NCBI GenBank assembly: GCA_033439765.1
Contig: JAULSN010000009.1
Span: 1,054,001 to 1,118,000 of the forward strand
Direction: 5' to 3'
DNA from: Lasiosphaeria ovina
Taxonomy: Eukaryota > Ascomycota > Sordariomycetes > Sordariales > Lasiosphaeriaceae
Length of the DNA: 64,000 nucleotides
A model generated the notes under the pieces. That model searched no databases and was not told where the DNA came from. It saw nothing but the letters and a program-made list of their open reading frames with translations. Numbering within the stretch: the stretch's first letter is position 1; every line of letters begins with the position of its first letter. The translations under genes were made by a program, and so were the position numbers. This document shows, piece after piece, positions 48,747-59,490 of the stretch.

Positions 48747-51700
48747 GAGCGAGTCTCCTGCAACCGTAAGAACGTCCCCAGTCACCGTAGTCCACCACAC
48801 ATAACCCTAACCCTGACTACATCCCCCGCCCGCCGGTACATCCAGGATTCTGCCGCCCAGTAATTTACCACTTTTTACAAAATTTACCACTTTTTTGCCA
48901 CAACGTAACCGACCTTCCACAACCTACCTACCTACCTTACACAACCACCAACACATCGTCGGCACTGCATTCAATCGATGTATCGGTATAGCTTCATTTC
49001 TTCATCGATCACTTCGCTGCGCAGTACTAATTAGCGATTAGAAATGGCCGCCCTTGAAGATCTAAGCGATCTGAGCGACTTTGGCGATCTCAGCGATGCG
49101 CCCGATGACGATGCGCCCGATGCGCCGCCGCCACCACCGCTCTCGAACCCACCGCCCGGCCATAAGCTTTTCAACACCAAATATGACACCCTCGATGATC
49201 TTATCGATGATTTGAGCGAATTCGCCGCTTCTGCGACCTTCAATATAGCCAAACTACGAAGTAATAACTATCTCAAGGACTTCGGCGCAACGAGGGTCGA
49301 TTTTGGCTGCCAACGTGGAAGAGTTGCGAAGTCCAGGGCCACAACCAACAACACCACCACCGAACATAGAGGCTGCGGTTGGCAGGCCGTAGCCAAAGCC
49401 CTCATTTGTAACGATAGGAAATGGACCTTCGAGCTTCTTCCCGGGCATATAGAGCATACAGGTCACCCCCCGACCGACCGCGACTTCAACCTCCTGAGGT
49501 CCAAAGTCATCTTCGGTCCTGAGCATAAAGCAGTTATCGCTACATATACTGACCGCCCAGCAATCCCCAACAGGGAGATTGCAAAGGACTTGCGCAAGGC
49601 CTTCCCGGACCTCATTTTCATACGCAGTCAGCTACGAAAGTGCCGTTTTCGTCTCCGAAAGCTAGCTCGAAAAGGATACACGCCATTCCAAGTCACGAAG
49701 AAGTTGCTTGACGATGCCGGCATATACTACAAAGTTCGTTGGTCTACCGAAAATCCCGATAAACCACGCGGGCTTTTTTGGGCTCCCAAGTGGTGTGAGG
49801 AGTAGTGGAAACGCTTCCCTTGGGTGCAGTTGTATGATAACACATACAAAACGAACAACAAGGGCCTGGCTCTCTTCCAGGTAGTTGTCAAGAATAACCT
49901 GGGTAAGGTAGTTAGTTGTGCCTTCGGTTTGATCGATAACGAACGTGACGACGGCTTCGATTGGGTGATGGACCGGGTCAACGAGTATCGCGAGGTAATC
50001 GGCGCACCACCTCCGAAGGTTATAATTACCGACTTCGAAGCTGCGATGAGGAATGCAATTGTACGTGTTTTCCCTAACGCTTACCCTCAACTTTGCATCT
50101 TCTATATTAATAAGAATGTGGTCCTTCATTTCAAGAAGAAATGGAATACGGCCGTTGCAAAAGAGGTTGCCCGGGCATAGGCATAAGGCGGGCAACAGAG
50201 AGAGGAAAATAGCGAAGAAGATAACGATGAAGATGAGGAAGAAAACCAGGTTGTTTACCGTACAAGACGAGTGCAGGATGGCCAATAGCCTAGGCTTGGT
50301 GCTTTGCCAGTCGAGGTCCCCTATACAAAGGCCGGAATGTACCTCCTTTGGGAGCATATGATGTACTCGCCTACCCTCGATGGCTTCAACCGGGCTTGGG
50401 AGATGATGAAAGCCGTATTTTCCGGCCAAACGGCTATACTGAAGTATCTAAAGGAAATATATATGCTACTCAAAGAGTAGTGGGCAACTTGCTATACCAA
50501 TAAGGTACTCAACTTTGGCCAGCGATCTACATCACTAGTTGAGTCTGTCAATAGGCTCTTCAAGTCATACGTTATTACCGGTAATAGTTCAGTTGATCAG
50601 ACTATACAATAGAGCTTCAATATGGTGGAGGGTATGAAGGAAGCTTGTGATGAGGAGACTCGCAATTAACAGAACCGTATTCGCTTCGATTACTTAGGAA
50701 ATCAGTGGCTAGGCGAGGCTCCCTTCAATGTGTGTTATGAAGCCCTCAACCGCGTTGTTCAATAGTATAAAAAGATGCAACCGGCACTGGAAGACCGCCC
50801 GAGACCCCTCGAGCCTTGTACCGGCAGCTTCCGGGCGTAGTATGGTATACCTTGCTCTTATGAGCTTCTCGAACGTCACTACGCAGGTACTCTACGGCTT
50901 CAAAAGGTTGATTTCCATCCATATTAGTACCTGGAAAGGTCAATCCTTAACGAAGACGAGTACCTACGGTACTAAGACTTCGACAGAGTTCAACATCTTC
51001 GGGGCAGGCCGCGCAACACTTCCGCATTTGCAGCCGAGCCGAACGCGCCGCGAGTCCCGACTACTCAGCCCGGCAGGCAGTCCGAGCTTATGCCTTCTAT
51101 TAGACGGAATCCCTCATAGTGGGAGGGTGTCAGTCTTGACGATGTCGATGAACTGAGCCAGGCACCTACGCAGCCTGCCCGCCGTACCGTCAACAACCTT
51201 GACTCGGCTCGCCGTGGTAACCGGGGCACAGGGAGCCGGGGAGGCCGGGCAACAAGCACTCAGGGCACAGGGAGCCGGGCCGGCAGGACTCAACACCAAG
51301 GCACGCAGCGTATTGGCCGGGGCGGCACAACATCACGAGCTTCACGCGGCCCTGCAGCCTCTGCAGTGGCTGAAGGTCGTATTGTACGGCCTATACGTAG
51401 TGGAAGGGTCCCGCAACCGACTGCCCGGGCATTGGAAGGCATGGATCAGTAAGGCTGTTAGTTGCATGCAGTTGTATGCAGTTGTGAGTAGTTGTAAGCA
51501 GGCCTGCAGTTTTTTATTGCATTTTTGGCCCTGTTACGTAATCAGAATCAACGAAGTCAGCTTCGCTTTTTACTGTAGATTTGAACGATTTGAGCGAATC
51601 TACGGTCCTGAGCTGGAATTACCGTATTTGGAAGTATGTTGACGTTGGCGACGGCGGCGAGGTGCAATTGCGGTACAACTGCGTTGCTAGCGCTTGGAGC

Positions 51701-51839
51701 GGGGCGGCCAGCGAATGTGGTAATTTTGGCTGTAAAATGTGGTATTTTTATGGGCGGTGAGCTGTAAAGTCTTGGCGCCTATGTACCTACGGTGACTGGG
51801 GACGTTCTTACGGTTGCAGGAGACTCGCTCATTTTCCAA
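48738..51839 (+). mobile_element. MULE-2, Mutator-like element inserted in a Tc1/mariner gene
   Basis: Element 48747-51830 (3084 bp). Terminal inverted repeats are perfect over 44 bp: 48747-48790 begins GAGCGAGTCTCCTGCAACCG and 51787-51830 is its exact reverse complement. A 9-bp target duplication ATTTTCCAA lies at 48738-48746 and 51831-51839. Subterminal TAACCCTAACCCT sits at about 48801. The perfect TIRs indicate a younger insertion than MULE-1. Confidence 0.97.
49044..51452 (+). pseudogene. MULE-2 transposase, stops only
   Basis: 802 codons in one frame from ATG (MAALEDLSDLSDFGDLSD) to TAA at 51450. There are twelve in-frame stops (49803, 50178, 50184, 50286, 50478, 50610, 50667, 50763, 50838, 50925, 50973, 51117) and no frameshift. 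It has the same domain order as MULE-1: acidic/Pro leader, FAR1-like Cys/His region, helix-turn-helix, then DDE core with Asp265 (LYDNTY), Asp330 (ITDFEAAM) and Glu500 (SLVESVNRLF), and a Gly/Ser/Arg tail. All three catalytic acids are kept, unlike MULE-1. The poly-Asp stretch of MULE-1 is much shorter here. Inactive because of the stops. Confidence 0.9.
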
Positions 51840-52460
51840 AGCCCACTCATTAATCCAATCTTGGACCAATTTACACGTATGTGTAGAAGCATTATCTTGA
51901 ATGAATATAGATCCCGGGGAGCATATAGTCGGGAGGCTCTCTTGTATAAGCAGGCGAGTACAACCTTACCGTTAATAACACCGCCACGAGGGGATTCAGG
52001 GTCTCCAAGCATCGGTACGAGGGATGTGCGCATACCGAACGAAAAGGCGCCCCAGAACATCTGTAAATGCCTCGTTGGTTTGGTCTTTGGTTGCACATTC
52101 TTAGGAAGCAATCGCTCGCCCTGTCCGGTTAGCGGTCGTCTGGCAAATGGGGGTCAAAGGTAGGGTACTTTTCAGCAGAAAACCCATGCCTGTGCGCTCT
52201 CCCTGGCCGCGGGCGATGGTGGATTCGTCAGACACTATCACGCGCCGCCGCCACCACGCAGGCGGCTTCCTGACATGCAGGCGCGCGAAGACCAAGCGAG
52301 CTGCAGCGAGCCGGTCGCTCAATTTGGGCCTTCTCAGGGCTGTTTTTGTGTAGGATGTCCAGTCGGCGAAGCTCCCGGGTAATCGTGCGATTACAACACG
52401 AAAGCTGTACCGTTATGCGTATTTTGTCGATCAGAGCCTACGTTTTTATCCATCTTTGCC
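51840..52460 (-). pseudogene. Tc1/mariner transposase, 5' part
   Basis: Minus strand, upstream to downstream: CNRTITRELRRLDILHKNSP (HTH end), LAAARLVFARLHVRKPPAWW, RRRVIVSDESTIARGQGERT (first catalytic Asp), LQMFWGAFSFGMRTSLVPML, then FQDNASTHT (second Asp) and VQDWINEWALEN, where MULE-2 interrupts. Frameshifts separate the blocks. Reading across the insertion there are 38 residues between the second Asp and the catalytic Glu. The element's own terminal inverted repeats were not identified. Confidence 0.85.
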
Positions 52461-52909
52461 TCTGGCTAGCAATCCCCCTTTCTGTGGTTCGACGGTAGCC
52501 CATTTCTTACCGCCTCGTTGACATTCTGGATTAGGAGCACGCACGACGCCGAGGGACCCGCGAGGTGACGTCCGTCCGTTGGGCTGTAAGACAATGGCCA
52601 CGTGGGCTTGTAAGAGGATACACCAAAGGAAGAAAAGGAAACGGAAAACGAGCAAAAGAACGAGTTGGCGTCTCCTCCAAGTAGTATAGCCCGCGTAGAG
52701 CTTAGAATGAGAAGGCGAATAAGAATAAGAAAATGGAAATACATGGTCCTCCACTCTAATTGCCCTCCCTATCTCTCATACTCCATCTCTCTTTCACATC
52801 ACCAGCTCCTATACCCCCGGCCGCCTTTCCGCTCCTATCGTCGTCCCCTTTGCCCCTTCCAGCAAAGAACACAAACACAAACACACACCCACATCCACCC
52901 CTACAGAGA
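52461..52909. other. 5' flank of the Tc1 relic and 3' flank of the secreted-protein gene
   Basis: No repeat termini could be fixed. 52740-52900 is pyrimidine-rich (CCCTCCCTATCTCTCATACT, CACAAACACAAACACACACC), plausible 3' untranslated sequence for the minus-strand gene. Confidence 0.35.
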
Positions 52910-53497
52910 TCAGCACCGGTCCTCGTACAGCTCCACACTGAACCGCTTCTCGGCGTCCCAGGCCTGTCCCTTGACCAGGGGGTCCTTGTAGTCGTGGCGG
53001 CACGTGTTGAGCACGGCCGAGACGAGGTCGGCGGCGTCGCTGCACGGCAGCTCGATCTTGTCGCCGTGGGCGTTATGGGCGCACAGGTAGACGGCGGCGC
53101 CCCACGAGCAGCTGATGCGCCCGCACCCCGTCTGGCCCGCGGCGATGTTGCACATGCGCCCCGGCTCGTACAGGTAGCCGAGCCCTTCCTTGAGGTACCA
53201 CTTCCTAACGGCGTACCCGTCGTGGTTGGGGCTGGACACTTGGCATTGGACCTTTTTATGCGTTTCTTGTTAGCTTTCAACTACCCCTATTTACTGGGGT
53301 TTCCAGGCTCCTTGCTTCCCTTTCCTTCGTAATTCTAGGGAGGGGTATCGTTCGGGGGGGGGGGGTGGACTTACGTCGCCGACTTTGAGGTTAGTTGTGG
53401 CGGCAAATGCCGCGATGATGGCGTCGCTGGGCATGGCCGCGCCCAGGGCGGACGAGGCGCAGCACGCGAGTAGAGGAAGGACTGCGGAGAGCTTCAT
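52910..53497 (-). CDS. Small cysteine-rich secreted protein, two exons, candidate effector
   Basis: Exon 1 (53497-53375) encodes 41 residues starting MKLSAVLPLLACCASSALGA, a clear signal peptide with cleavage likely after ALG-A or nearby. The intron 53374-53252 (123 bp) has GTAAGT, a GCTAAC branch site and AAAAAG, phase 0. Exon 2 (53251-52910) encodes VQCQVSSPNHDGYAV, LKEGLGYLYEPGRMCNIAAG, QTGCGRISCSWGAAVYLCAH, SDAADLVSAVLNTCRHDYKD and ends ELYEDRC. The total is 154 residues, with eight Cys in the mature part, probably four disulfides. GCxRISCSxxAxxYLC with a following ADLVxxVLNxC is a pattern I know from uncharacterised fungal secreted proteins. It is the cleanest multi-exon gene in the window, with no stops or shifts. 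It is probably exported, and the role (host interaction, antimicrobial, other) cannot be told from sequence. Confidence 0.85.
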
Positions 53498-54984
53498 TGT
53501 GACGATGGTGGCGCGGGGCGACTTGTTGTTGCTTGATAGCTTGTCAGGAAGACGGACGGAAATTGCGACGAATGAAGAATACAAGCTAGAAAATGTCACA
53601 ATCTGACGGGCGCGGGGATGAGTCTTTATGGGCGGAGGGTGTCGGGGGAGAGGAGATAGAGTTCGCGTTACCAAAGGTAATTGCTTGCTATCTTGGTCAT
53701 ATGAGAGGCAGGCTTTGCAACCGGGAAGTCTAATGTCCTCGCGGCTATTGGGTAACTTTGCGGGAACCTTATGCCTACTGGAATTAGCACCGCCGTACAA
53801 GGTTGGAAAAAGCCAATTGTGCCACATTAGGTACCTACCTATTGCGTAGTGGTCAAGACCTCGAGGGGACCGGCAAAGTCCAAGAGGTTGAAGCCGGATT
53901 GCAGTGCGAACAGAACATCAATTGGCTCGTCCGACACTGTGGACGTCTTGCTGGCCATCTTGGGCAACAATTAGTCGATGGGAGGGAGGGGTAGGATCGT
54001 ACGATATTTAGCTTCTCAAAAATCCGCTATGTTGCCGTGGTTTGTCCTGAATTGAGAGGTAAAACACAGAGGAAGGGGCAAGGCCGTACGTACGTCGACA
54101 GAAACACGCCGCCCACCAGCTACTCTCTGCACAAATGGCCCCCTTTAGGCCAAGAAGCACGGAGCCCTCAGACGCCTAAAAAAAACCACGAAAGAATAGC
54201 CCACGACGGCAGGGGTGCCTGAGCACCTGGCAAGAATTATAACTGACTTGTTGCCTGTGGTCTCTTCAAGTCTCCCAAGCAAAAGAAGACGTCGAACCTC
54301 AAGCCCCTCGCATGAAGTTCATTAATTATTACATGGTACATTACATTACTGAACCTTCTAGTCTCAGCAGCCGCTCCACAAACACCGACACCCTCTCCCC
54401 AATGCTCCATAATCCCTCATGCGAATCGTCGTCGAGAGCGAATCTTCTGGTCATGCGACGTGACTTGATGGGCCCTTTCGGCTCCCGGACGTCTTCCATT
54501 GCCTAGATGAACGAGAATGCCGTCTAGACCTTCTCGGGACCCGAACCAGTACTCCTTTCCCCCAGGCGGCGGGAATCCTCTTTACTATAGAAGGATCGCC
54601 AGCGTTGAGAAGGAGATAGTATGCCCGGAATTCTGGCTCATTTTTGCAGGTGAGGTGACGCGCTTCTCGCGGCACTCGTCGTACGCTTCAACACCAGGGA
54701 TAGATAGGATGGTCCTGCCCAGCTGCTCGACTTCTTGCCTCTGGTCGAAATCGCTGCTGGCAAAAAACCCTTCCGGGACAGGAGATGGAGGGCACTGGGC
54801 GTGAAAGCGCGTGATGGTCTCAAAGCAATGAACCAACTCCTTGTATTTCTTCGGGCGACTTTTGCGAATGAAAGGTAAAGTCGCGGCGAACTCCCCTGGT
54901 TCGGCCCCACAGGAAGTTGTGCATCGACGGCAGGTTGGCGTCTGACTGAAGGAGGTCTTCTTCAAAGCAACTCGAGCCGTGCTT
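53498..54984. other. Upstream region of the secreted-protein gene and unassigned sequence
   Basis: CATAAAG on the minus strand about 130 bp upstream of the ATG (near 53627) could be its TATA element. A short R1 scrap (CAAGGCCGTACGTACGTCGA) lies at about 54081. Minus frames at 54585-54953 (QCPPSPVPEGFFASSDFDQR, RTILSIPGVEAYDECREKRV) look protein-like but are not recognised. Confidence 0.35.
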
Positions 54985-55165
54985 CCTCTTCGTCATCGTG
55001 GTCGATGATGAGCTTTGTGTTCTTCCGCGCCACTTTGGCAACGGCGATAATCAAGTCCTTCGTTTTCCGACAGTTTTCCTCGGTTTTGTTAGCTAAGAAG
55101 AGAGCCGTCGCTGCCATGTTCTGTTTTCGGGCATATTGGTCAGTTAATGAGAGAAAGCTGGGGGT
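54985..55165 (-). pseudogene. Cyclin fragment (CTK2/cyclin-K like)
   Basis: Minus strand reads LTDQYARKQNMAATALFLAN, KTEENCRKTKDLIIAVAKVA, RKNTKLIID. AAT-x-LFLA-x-KTEENCRKTKDIIIAVAKVAxKN is the first cyclin fold of fungal CTK2, the cyclin partner of the RNA polymerase II CTD kinase. The second fold and both termini are missing. It is followed on the same strand by unrelated sequence. Confidence 0.65.
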
Positions 55166-55255
55166 GGTCTCGCCAAAGCTTACGTGGATGTGCACTAGGC
55201 ACAGGCCTTGCACCTGCAACGAGTCGAGATGGTTGGCGTCCATATATAGGAGATG

Positions 55256-55475
55256 GGTGCCCGCTCTGCTGTTGACCAGCTGCGAGAGAAGCTGGATCTG
55301 GATGTGGCACCGCTCGAGGACGACTTGGGGGGGGCGGGGCAGGAATGCACTAATTTTCTTCTTGGCCTGTTTCTGTCTACGTACGTCCGTGCGGCCTGCA
55401 GTCTGTCGCTACCGGCTTGGATCATATCCGCTACGTCTTGTAGTCTATCGCTACCAGCTTAGATTATCATGGTTG
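55256..55475 (+). repeat. R1 copy k
   Basis: GCCCGCTCTGCTGTTGACCA, AAGCTGGATCTGGATGTGGC, CGCTCGAGGACGACTTGGGG, GAATGCACTAATTTTCTTCT, TCTGTCTACGTACGTCCGTG, then two 42-bp units. Confidence 0.85.
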
Positions 55476-55967
55476 TACTTATTCCTACTTGCCTAGTTCT
55501 GCAACGTACACACTTTTGCGGTCCCGTCCTCGGTTCTTCATAAGATCGTTTGCTCGTGGCTCTCGGGGGCTTCCGTTCCCATCGCCCGTCGTATCTTGCG
55601 CTACGACACCACAGCACGCTCTTCAATACTAGCAGTCATTCCTAGCCACACCACTCCTTGGGCAGCAATCACGAAGGTTGTCTCGAGGTAGAGCGAGGGA
55701 TGCCGGCGCCCGGCTTGCGCGCAACACCAACTTTCGTTCCCCCCGTCTCCTCTCGCAACCCTTGAGTATCGAGCCCACGGTAGCCTGTTCTCTCCAATCC
55801 GGCCCTATCGCGTTGGATGTTATATATGACTGGTAATCGATCGGCGAATGTGCCCTGGTGTAAGAAGGAAAGGGCGATACTTGGGGCGGTGGGAGGAGTC
55901 TCCAAGATATACGAGAGATGTGTGGATTTTTCGCCGGGTTTATGCTTGGTGTCATGGCCGTTCAAGG
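55476..55967. other. Unassigned
   Basis: No gene or repeat recognised. Confidence 0.35.
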
Positions 55968-56175
55968 TATCTAGGGGTCTTGACTTCCAGCCAACAGCCA
56001 GCCCAGAGTTCCGACCAATGGGGAAAAGACCAAGTCGTCCTCTCGCGGTGCCACATCCAGATGCAGCTTCTCCGGCAGCTGGTCAACAGCAGAGCGGATT
56101 TTGACCAAGTGCTTAGGGGGCCCGGGCCAAAGAGGAACTCGACGACATAGTTGCCTTTTTAACAACGGCCGCCAG
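55968..56175 (-). repeat. R2-R1 chimera (R1 copy l)
   Basis: TCTTGACTTCCAGCCAACAG, GAGTTCCGACCAATGGGG (R2) run without a gap into CAAGTCGTCCTCTCGCGGTG, GATTTTGACCAAGTGCTTAG, GGCCAAAGAGGAACTCGACG (R1), then TTTTTAACAACGGCCGCCAG. The junction CAAGTCGTCCTC is also where R1 and R2 meet at 47590, in the other arrangement. Confidence 0.75.
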
Positions 56176-57345
56176 GTTCCTGTGGGTTGAAGAGAAGGCC
56201 GGATCCGTGAACTGGGCTCCGATCCCTGGGCACCTCGCGGCCAGGCTTGACAGTTTTGGTGGACTCGGAGCTCGACGAGTTTGAGGGACTTGCGAGGTCA
56301 AAGCTCGGTGTAGTGTCGATATCGGCGTCGTAGGGCATCGAACCATGCTTAGCGCCACACGGTTTTTTTACGCATCTGGCTACAAGAAGCGTATAGCGAC
56401 CACAGGCCTGAGCCACCGTTGGGAAGTAGAGACCGAGGCGGTCAGAATGGTATGTTGGAGGTGAGGATTGAATGAGTGGTTGGATTGTTGATGAAGGAAG
56501 AAAGAAGTGTCGGAGAAATGGTTGATGTAGAAGGAAGAAAGAAGTATGGGAAAGGAGAGAGGGAAGCTCCCTATATATGCGCAAAAAACCACAAAACTGG
56601 CCTTATTTTCCTTGGGTTATTGGAAAAAGGATGCGACATCAAGATTACAGTTGGTTATACCTGGCGGAAGCAGGAAGCTCAGGTCCAACACGAAGCTCAA
56701 GTCCAACACGGAGCTCAAAGTTCTCGGATCCGGCTACAACTAAGCCCACGGCATTTGATGCGCCAGTTGTAGCCGGACCCAATCCGAGAGCCGTCCAAAG
56801 TTTGGGGTGTGTAGAGCGGAGCGGCCGGTACGTGATGTGATGTGATGCGCCCGCCAGTGCCAGTCAACCCTTTCTGTTGGACTTGTGCTTCGTGCTTCCG
56901 CCGGGTATTGGCATTTTTTTTTTCTTAACTAACTTTAATCTATATGTCGCATTAGTTTAGCTTTGTTCTGTAGTCGAGGTACCTCTGCCTAGTGGTACGT
57001 GTCAGTTGTGGTGGTGGTGGGTACTACAAACTCGAGACTTCTCAAGGCGGCGCCTATAGCGTGCGTCCAGTCTAAGAGAGAGAAAAGCAAAGTCCCCACC
57101 CCCGGTCCTGCCTTGTCCTTCCCGTCCGTTATTGAGTGGACTCCCGCCCAAGCTGCACGTAGGGAGTCGAAGTGGGATAACGACGCCCACATGGGCCTTT
57201 GCCGCACGTTAGCCGAGGTGATGGTTATAGATGGTGTTCTAGTCTCCATACATGGAGATGTGTGCCGACCCTTGAGGGCTCCGGGCCGTTCAAGGTTGAG
57301 GTGTGTGGAGCGGAGGGGCCGGCACGTGATGCCTGTGTTGAATAG
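56176..57345. other. Unassigned, contains a duplicated promoter-like block
   Basis: GTGTGTAGAGCGGAGCGGCC, GGTACGTGATG at about 56808 is repeated as GTGTGTGGAGCGGAGGGGCC, GGCACGTGATG at about 57299, upstream of the helical-repeat gene. Minus 56190-56345 reads MPYDADIDTTPSFDLASPSN, SSSSESTKTVKPGREVPRDR, unidentified. Confidence 0.4.
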
Positions 57346-57354
57346 CGTATAAGA
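57346..57354 (+). promoter_or_regulatory. TATA box of the helical-repeat gene
   Basis: GTATAAGAAG at about 57346, 190 bp before the ATG. A long CAACATCATC/CGTCAACA-rich leader follows (57415-57538), pyrimidine/CA-rich like many fungal leaders and itself repetitive. Confidence 0.5.
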
Positions 57355-57538
57355 AGAGCAGCCCCGGCCTTGATGCAACAGGAAGAAACAGGAACAACAG
57401 GGGTCAACTAGCATCTTTCACATCATCATCAACATCATCGTCAACATAATCTTCAACATCATCATCGTCAACGCATCGTCAACACCATCCTTCCCCCGTC
57501 AACACCAACCTTCCCTCGCCAACATATCGTCGTCAAAT

Positions 57539-58279
57539 ATGTCTCGCAACCACGAGGAAGCTGTTCGAGGAGTGCGCCTCGCATGCGAGGAAGCCGTGCG
57601 AGCGGCGCGCCAGGACTGGGACAAGGAGCAAGCTGTGCGCCAGGCCCGCGAGGATGCCGAGCGCGTGTGGCGCGACGAGGGAATTCTGCACGACGAAGCC
57701 GTGCGCGAGGCACGTAAGCACTGGGACGAGGAGAGAGCTGCGCGCCTAACAAACCAGGAAGCTAAACGCGAGAGGGCCCAGCGCCTGGCCCGGGCGGCGC
57801 GCGAGGACGAGGACGCCGGCGCCGATAATGAGCGGCAACACCTCGAGGAGGCCGTACGCGCGGCACGCGGGCTGGCCCACAACATCCTCTTCGTTACGGA
57901 GGAAGTCCAGCGCCTGGCCCCGGCGGCGCGCGAGGGCGAGGACGCCGGCGCCGACAACGAGCGGCAACACCTTGAGGGGGCCGTACGCGCGGCACGCGGG
58001 CTGGCCCACAACATCCTCTTCGTTACGCAGGAAGTCCAGCGCCTGGAACGCGCCGAGGCTGTAGCCGATAACGAGCGGCAGCAACTCGAGGAGGCCGTAC
58101 GCGCGGTGGCACGCAGGCTGGACCCCAACAATATTTTCTTCGTTACGGAGGAGGTCCAGCGCCTGGAACGCGCCGAGGCTGCAGCCGGGCGCGTGGGACG
58201 CGACCGCAGCCTCTTCGAGGTGCAACCGGACTCGGATTTGGAAGTGGAACCGGTTTCGGATGGGGATTTGGATTGGTGA
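57539..58279 (+). CDS. Charged helical protein with 43-residue tandem repeats
   Basis: 246 residues, ATG to TGA, no breaks. Residues 1-90 are Ala/Arg/Glu helices built on EEAVRxAR (RLACEEAVRAARQDWDKEQA). Residues 91-217 hold three tandem repeats of DNERQHLEEAVRAARGLAHN, ILFVTEEVQRL with periods of 43 and about 40 residues. The tail is acidic and ends VSDGDLDW. No signal peptide or membrane span, and it is predicted almost wholly alpha-helical/coiled-coil. High DNA similarity between repeats (GGCCGTACGCGCGGCACGCG) shows recent expansion. A TATA box and leader are present. Function unknown. It could be a lineage-specific protein still evolving by repeat duplication. Confidence 0.65.
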   Translation: MSRNHEEAVRGVRLACEEAVRAARQDWDKEQAVRQAREDAERVWRDEGILHDEAVREARKHWDEERAARLTNQEAKRERAQRLARAAREDEDAGADNERQHLEEAVRAARGLAHNILFVTEEVQRLAPAAREGEDAGADNERQHLEGAVRAARGLAHNILFVTQEVQRLERAEAVADNERQQLEEAVRAVARRLDPNNIFFVTEEVQRLERAEAAAGRVGRDRSLFEVQPDSDLEVEPVSDGDLDW

Positions 58280-59229
58280 ACAAACTCGATCCAGCCGACG
58301 GCGGCGGTGGCGGCGGCGGCGGCACCCCTGTGGGCTCGCCGGCACCGTACCAGCTACGCCGAAGGCCGCCGGTCCCGGGTCGCCTTGAAAGCTGGCCTCT
58401 CCTTCTTTAGCCTCGTTCATAGCGTCTTTGAACTCGTTAGCTAGTGTTGAGCATTGACAGCCTGGTTAATAAATAATTAAGGCGTTATTGAACCCTTCCA
58501 ATATCTCTTCTTACCCTCGTTAGCCCCTTCTATTAGACTAAGGATGTAATCCCTACAAGTAGTATGTTGTGTATATGCGAACCTTTTATTACTTACTGCC
58601 CTTTGTTGATGTCGTTCGGCGAACCCCGGCACCGGCTCAAGTTCCTAAATAAAACATATAGATCAGACAGTTATAAGGTAGTAAGGCGAGGAAAAGCTTG
58701 GAAGAGAAATAGTAGATTCGGGAGTTTATTCGGTTAATCGAGGCCGTACACGATTAGAACGGCTCAGTCTATCTTTTCCTGTCCGAGCAAGAGAATATAG
58801 GTAAATGACCACCGCCTGTATGGCTGTCACCGTCATAGTCTGTGAGCTTGCCACCAGAGTGGAAATCTGCGCAGCAGGGAGCAAAGTAATCGAAGAAGCT
58901 AGAGCCCTTAAAAGACTGCTGGGTAGGCTGGGCAGGGTAGCGAAAGTCCAGGTAGTAGGTAACTCTCTCTCCAACTCTCTTTTTATCCGAGTGAAGAAGC
59001 GATCCGCCTCGGTGGCTGACGAAGAAGAGTCAGTGCCGCATAACTCGGATTAGACGGAGAGCAACATGCAAGCTTCCAAGCGCCAAAAGACGACGATATC
59101 TGAGTGGATAGCGCGACTGTTGCTAGCCCAAACAGATCGCCTCGAGATTCAAGTCCAGTGCCTCCTCGGCGTTGGTCAAGAGGCCGCGAACGCGTGGCGA
59201 CGGCCAATCACAAAGGGGAGCAACAGCGG
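58280..59229. other. Unassigned 3' flank
   Basis: Frames on both strands (58726-58974 minus, 58805-59053 plus) are short and unrecognised. Confidence 0.35.
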
Positions 59230-59450
59230 CATCTTCTGTGCATTTTGCTCTTTGGTCGGGAACTCAATGACGGACGGGCACAGAACCACCGGACACAAGC
59301 ACAGGACAAAGACAACCCTCCGAGCAGTTTACAGAGCTGCGCCATGTCTCGGCCATGTTTGTCTAGGCCATCGACGAAGAGGAAGAGGCAGATGTTGAAT
59401 GGAAGCCTGGTCTGCTGGGCAGTAATGCGGCGTATCATGGACTGCCGTTC
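59230..59450 (-). pseudogene. NACHT NTPase fragment
   Basis: Minus strand reads QSMIRRITAQQTRLPFNICL, FLFVDGLDKHGRDMAQLCKL and, after a break, RPSLSSRPKS. ICLFIDGLDExxGD is the Walker B region of fungal NACHT domains, and V-x-SSRPW the following sensor strand. The Walker B Glu after Asp is Lys here. Only about 60 codons survive. Confidence 0.5.
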
Positions 59451-59490
59451 GGGCAGAGACCACGCTGCCGCCTCCGTCTTGGAGTCTCGG

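Noticed and set aside
49044..51452. Reassigned TAG/TAA codons (alternative genetic code) in the MULE transposases
   Set aside because: Stops replace both Gln and Trp codons, always by a CpA-to-TpA change where comparable, and intact genes nearby use TAA/TAG as ordinary stops. RIP explains it better.
57746..58420. Long minus-strand frame opposite the helical-repeat gene
   Set aside because: It mirrors the repeats of the plus-strand gene, has no ATG-leader structure and no motif.
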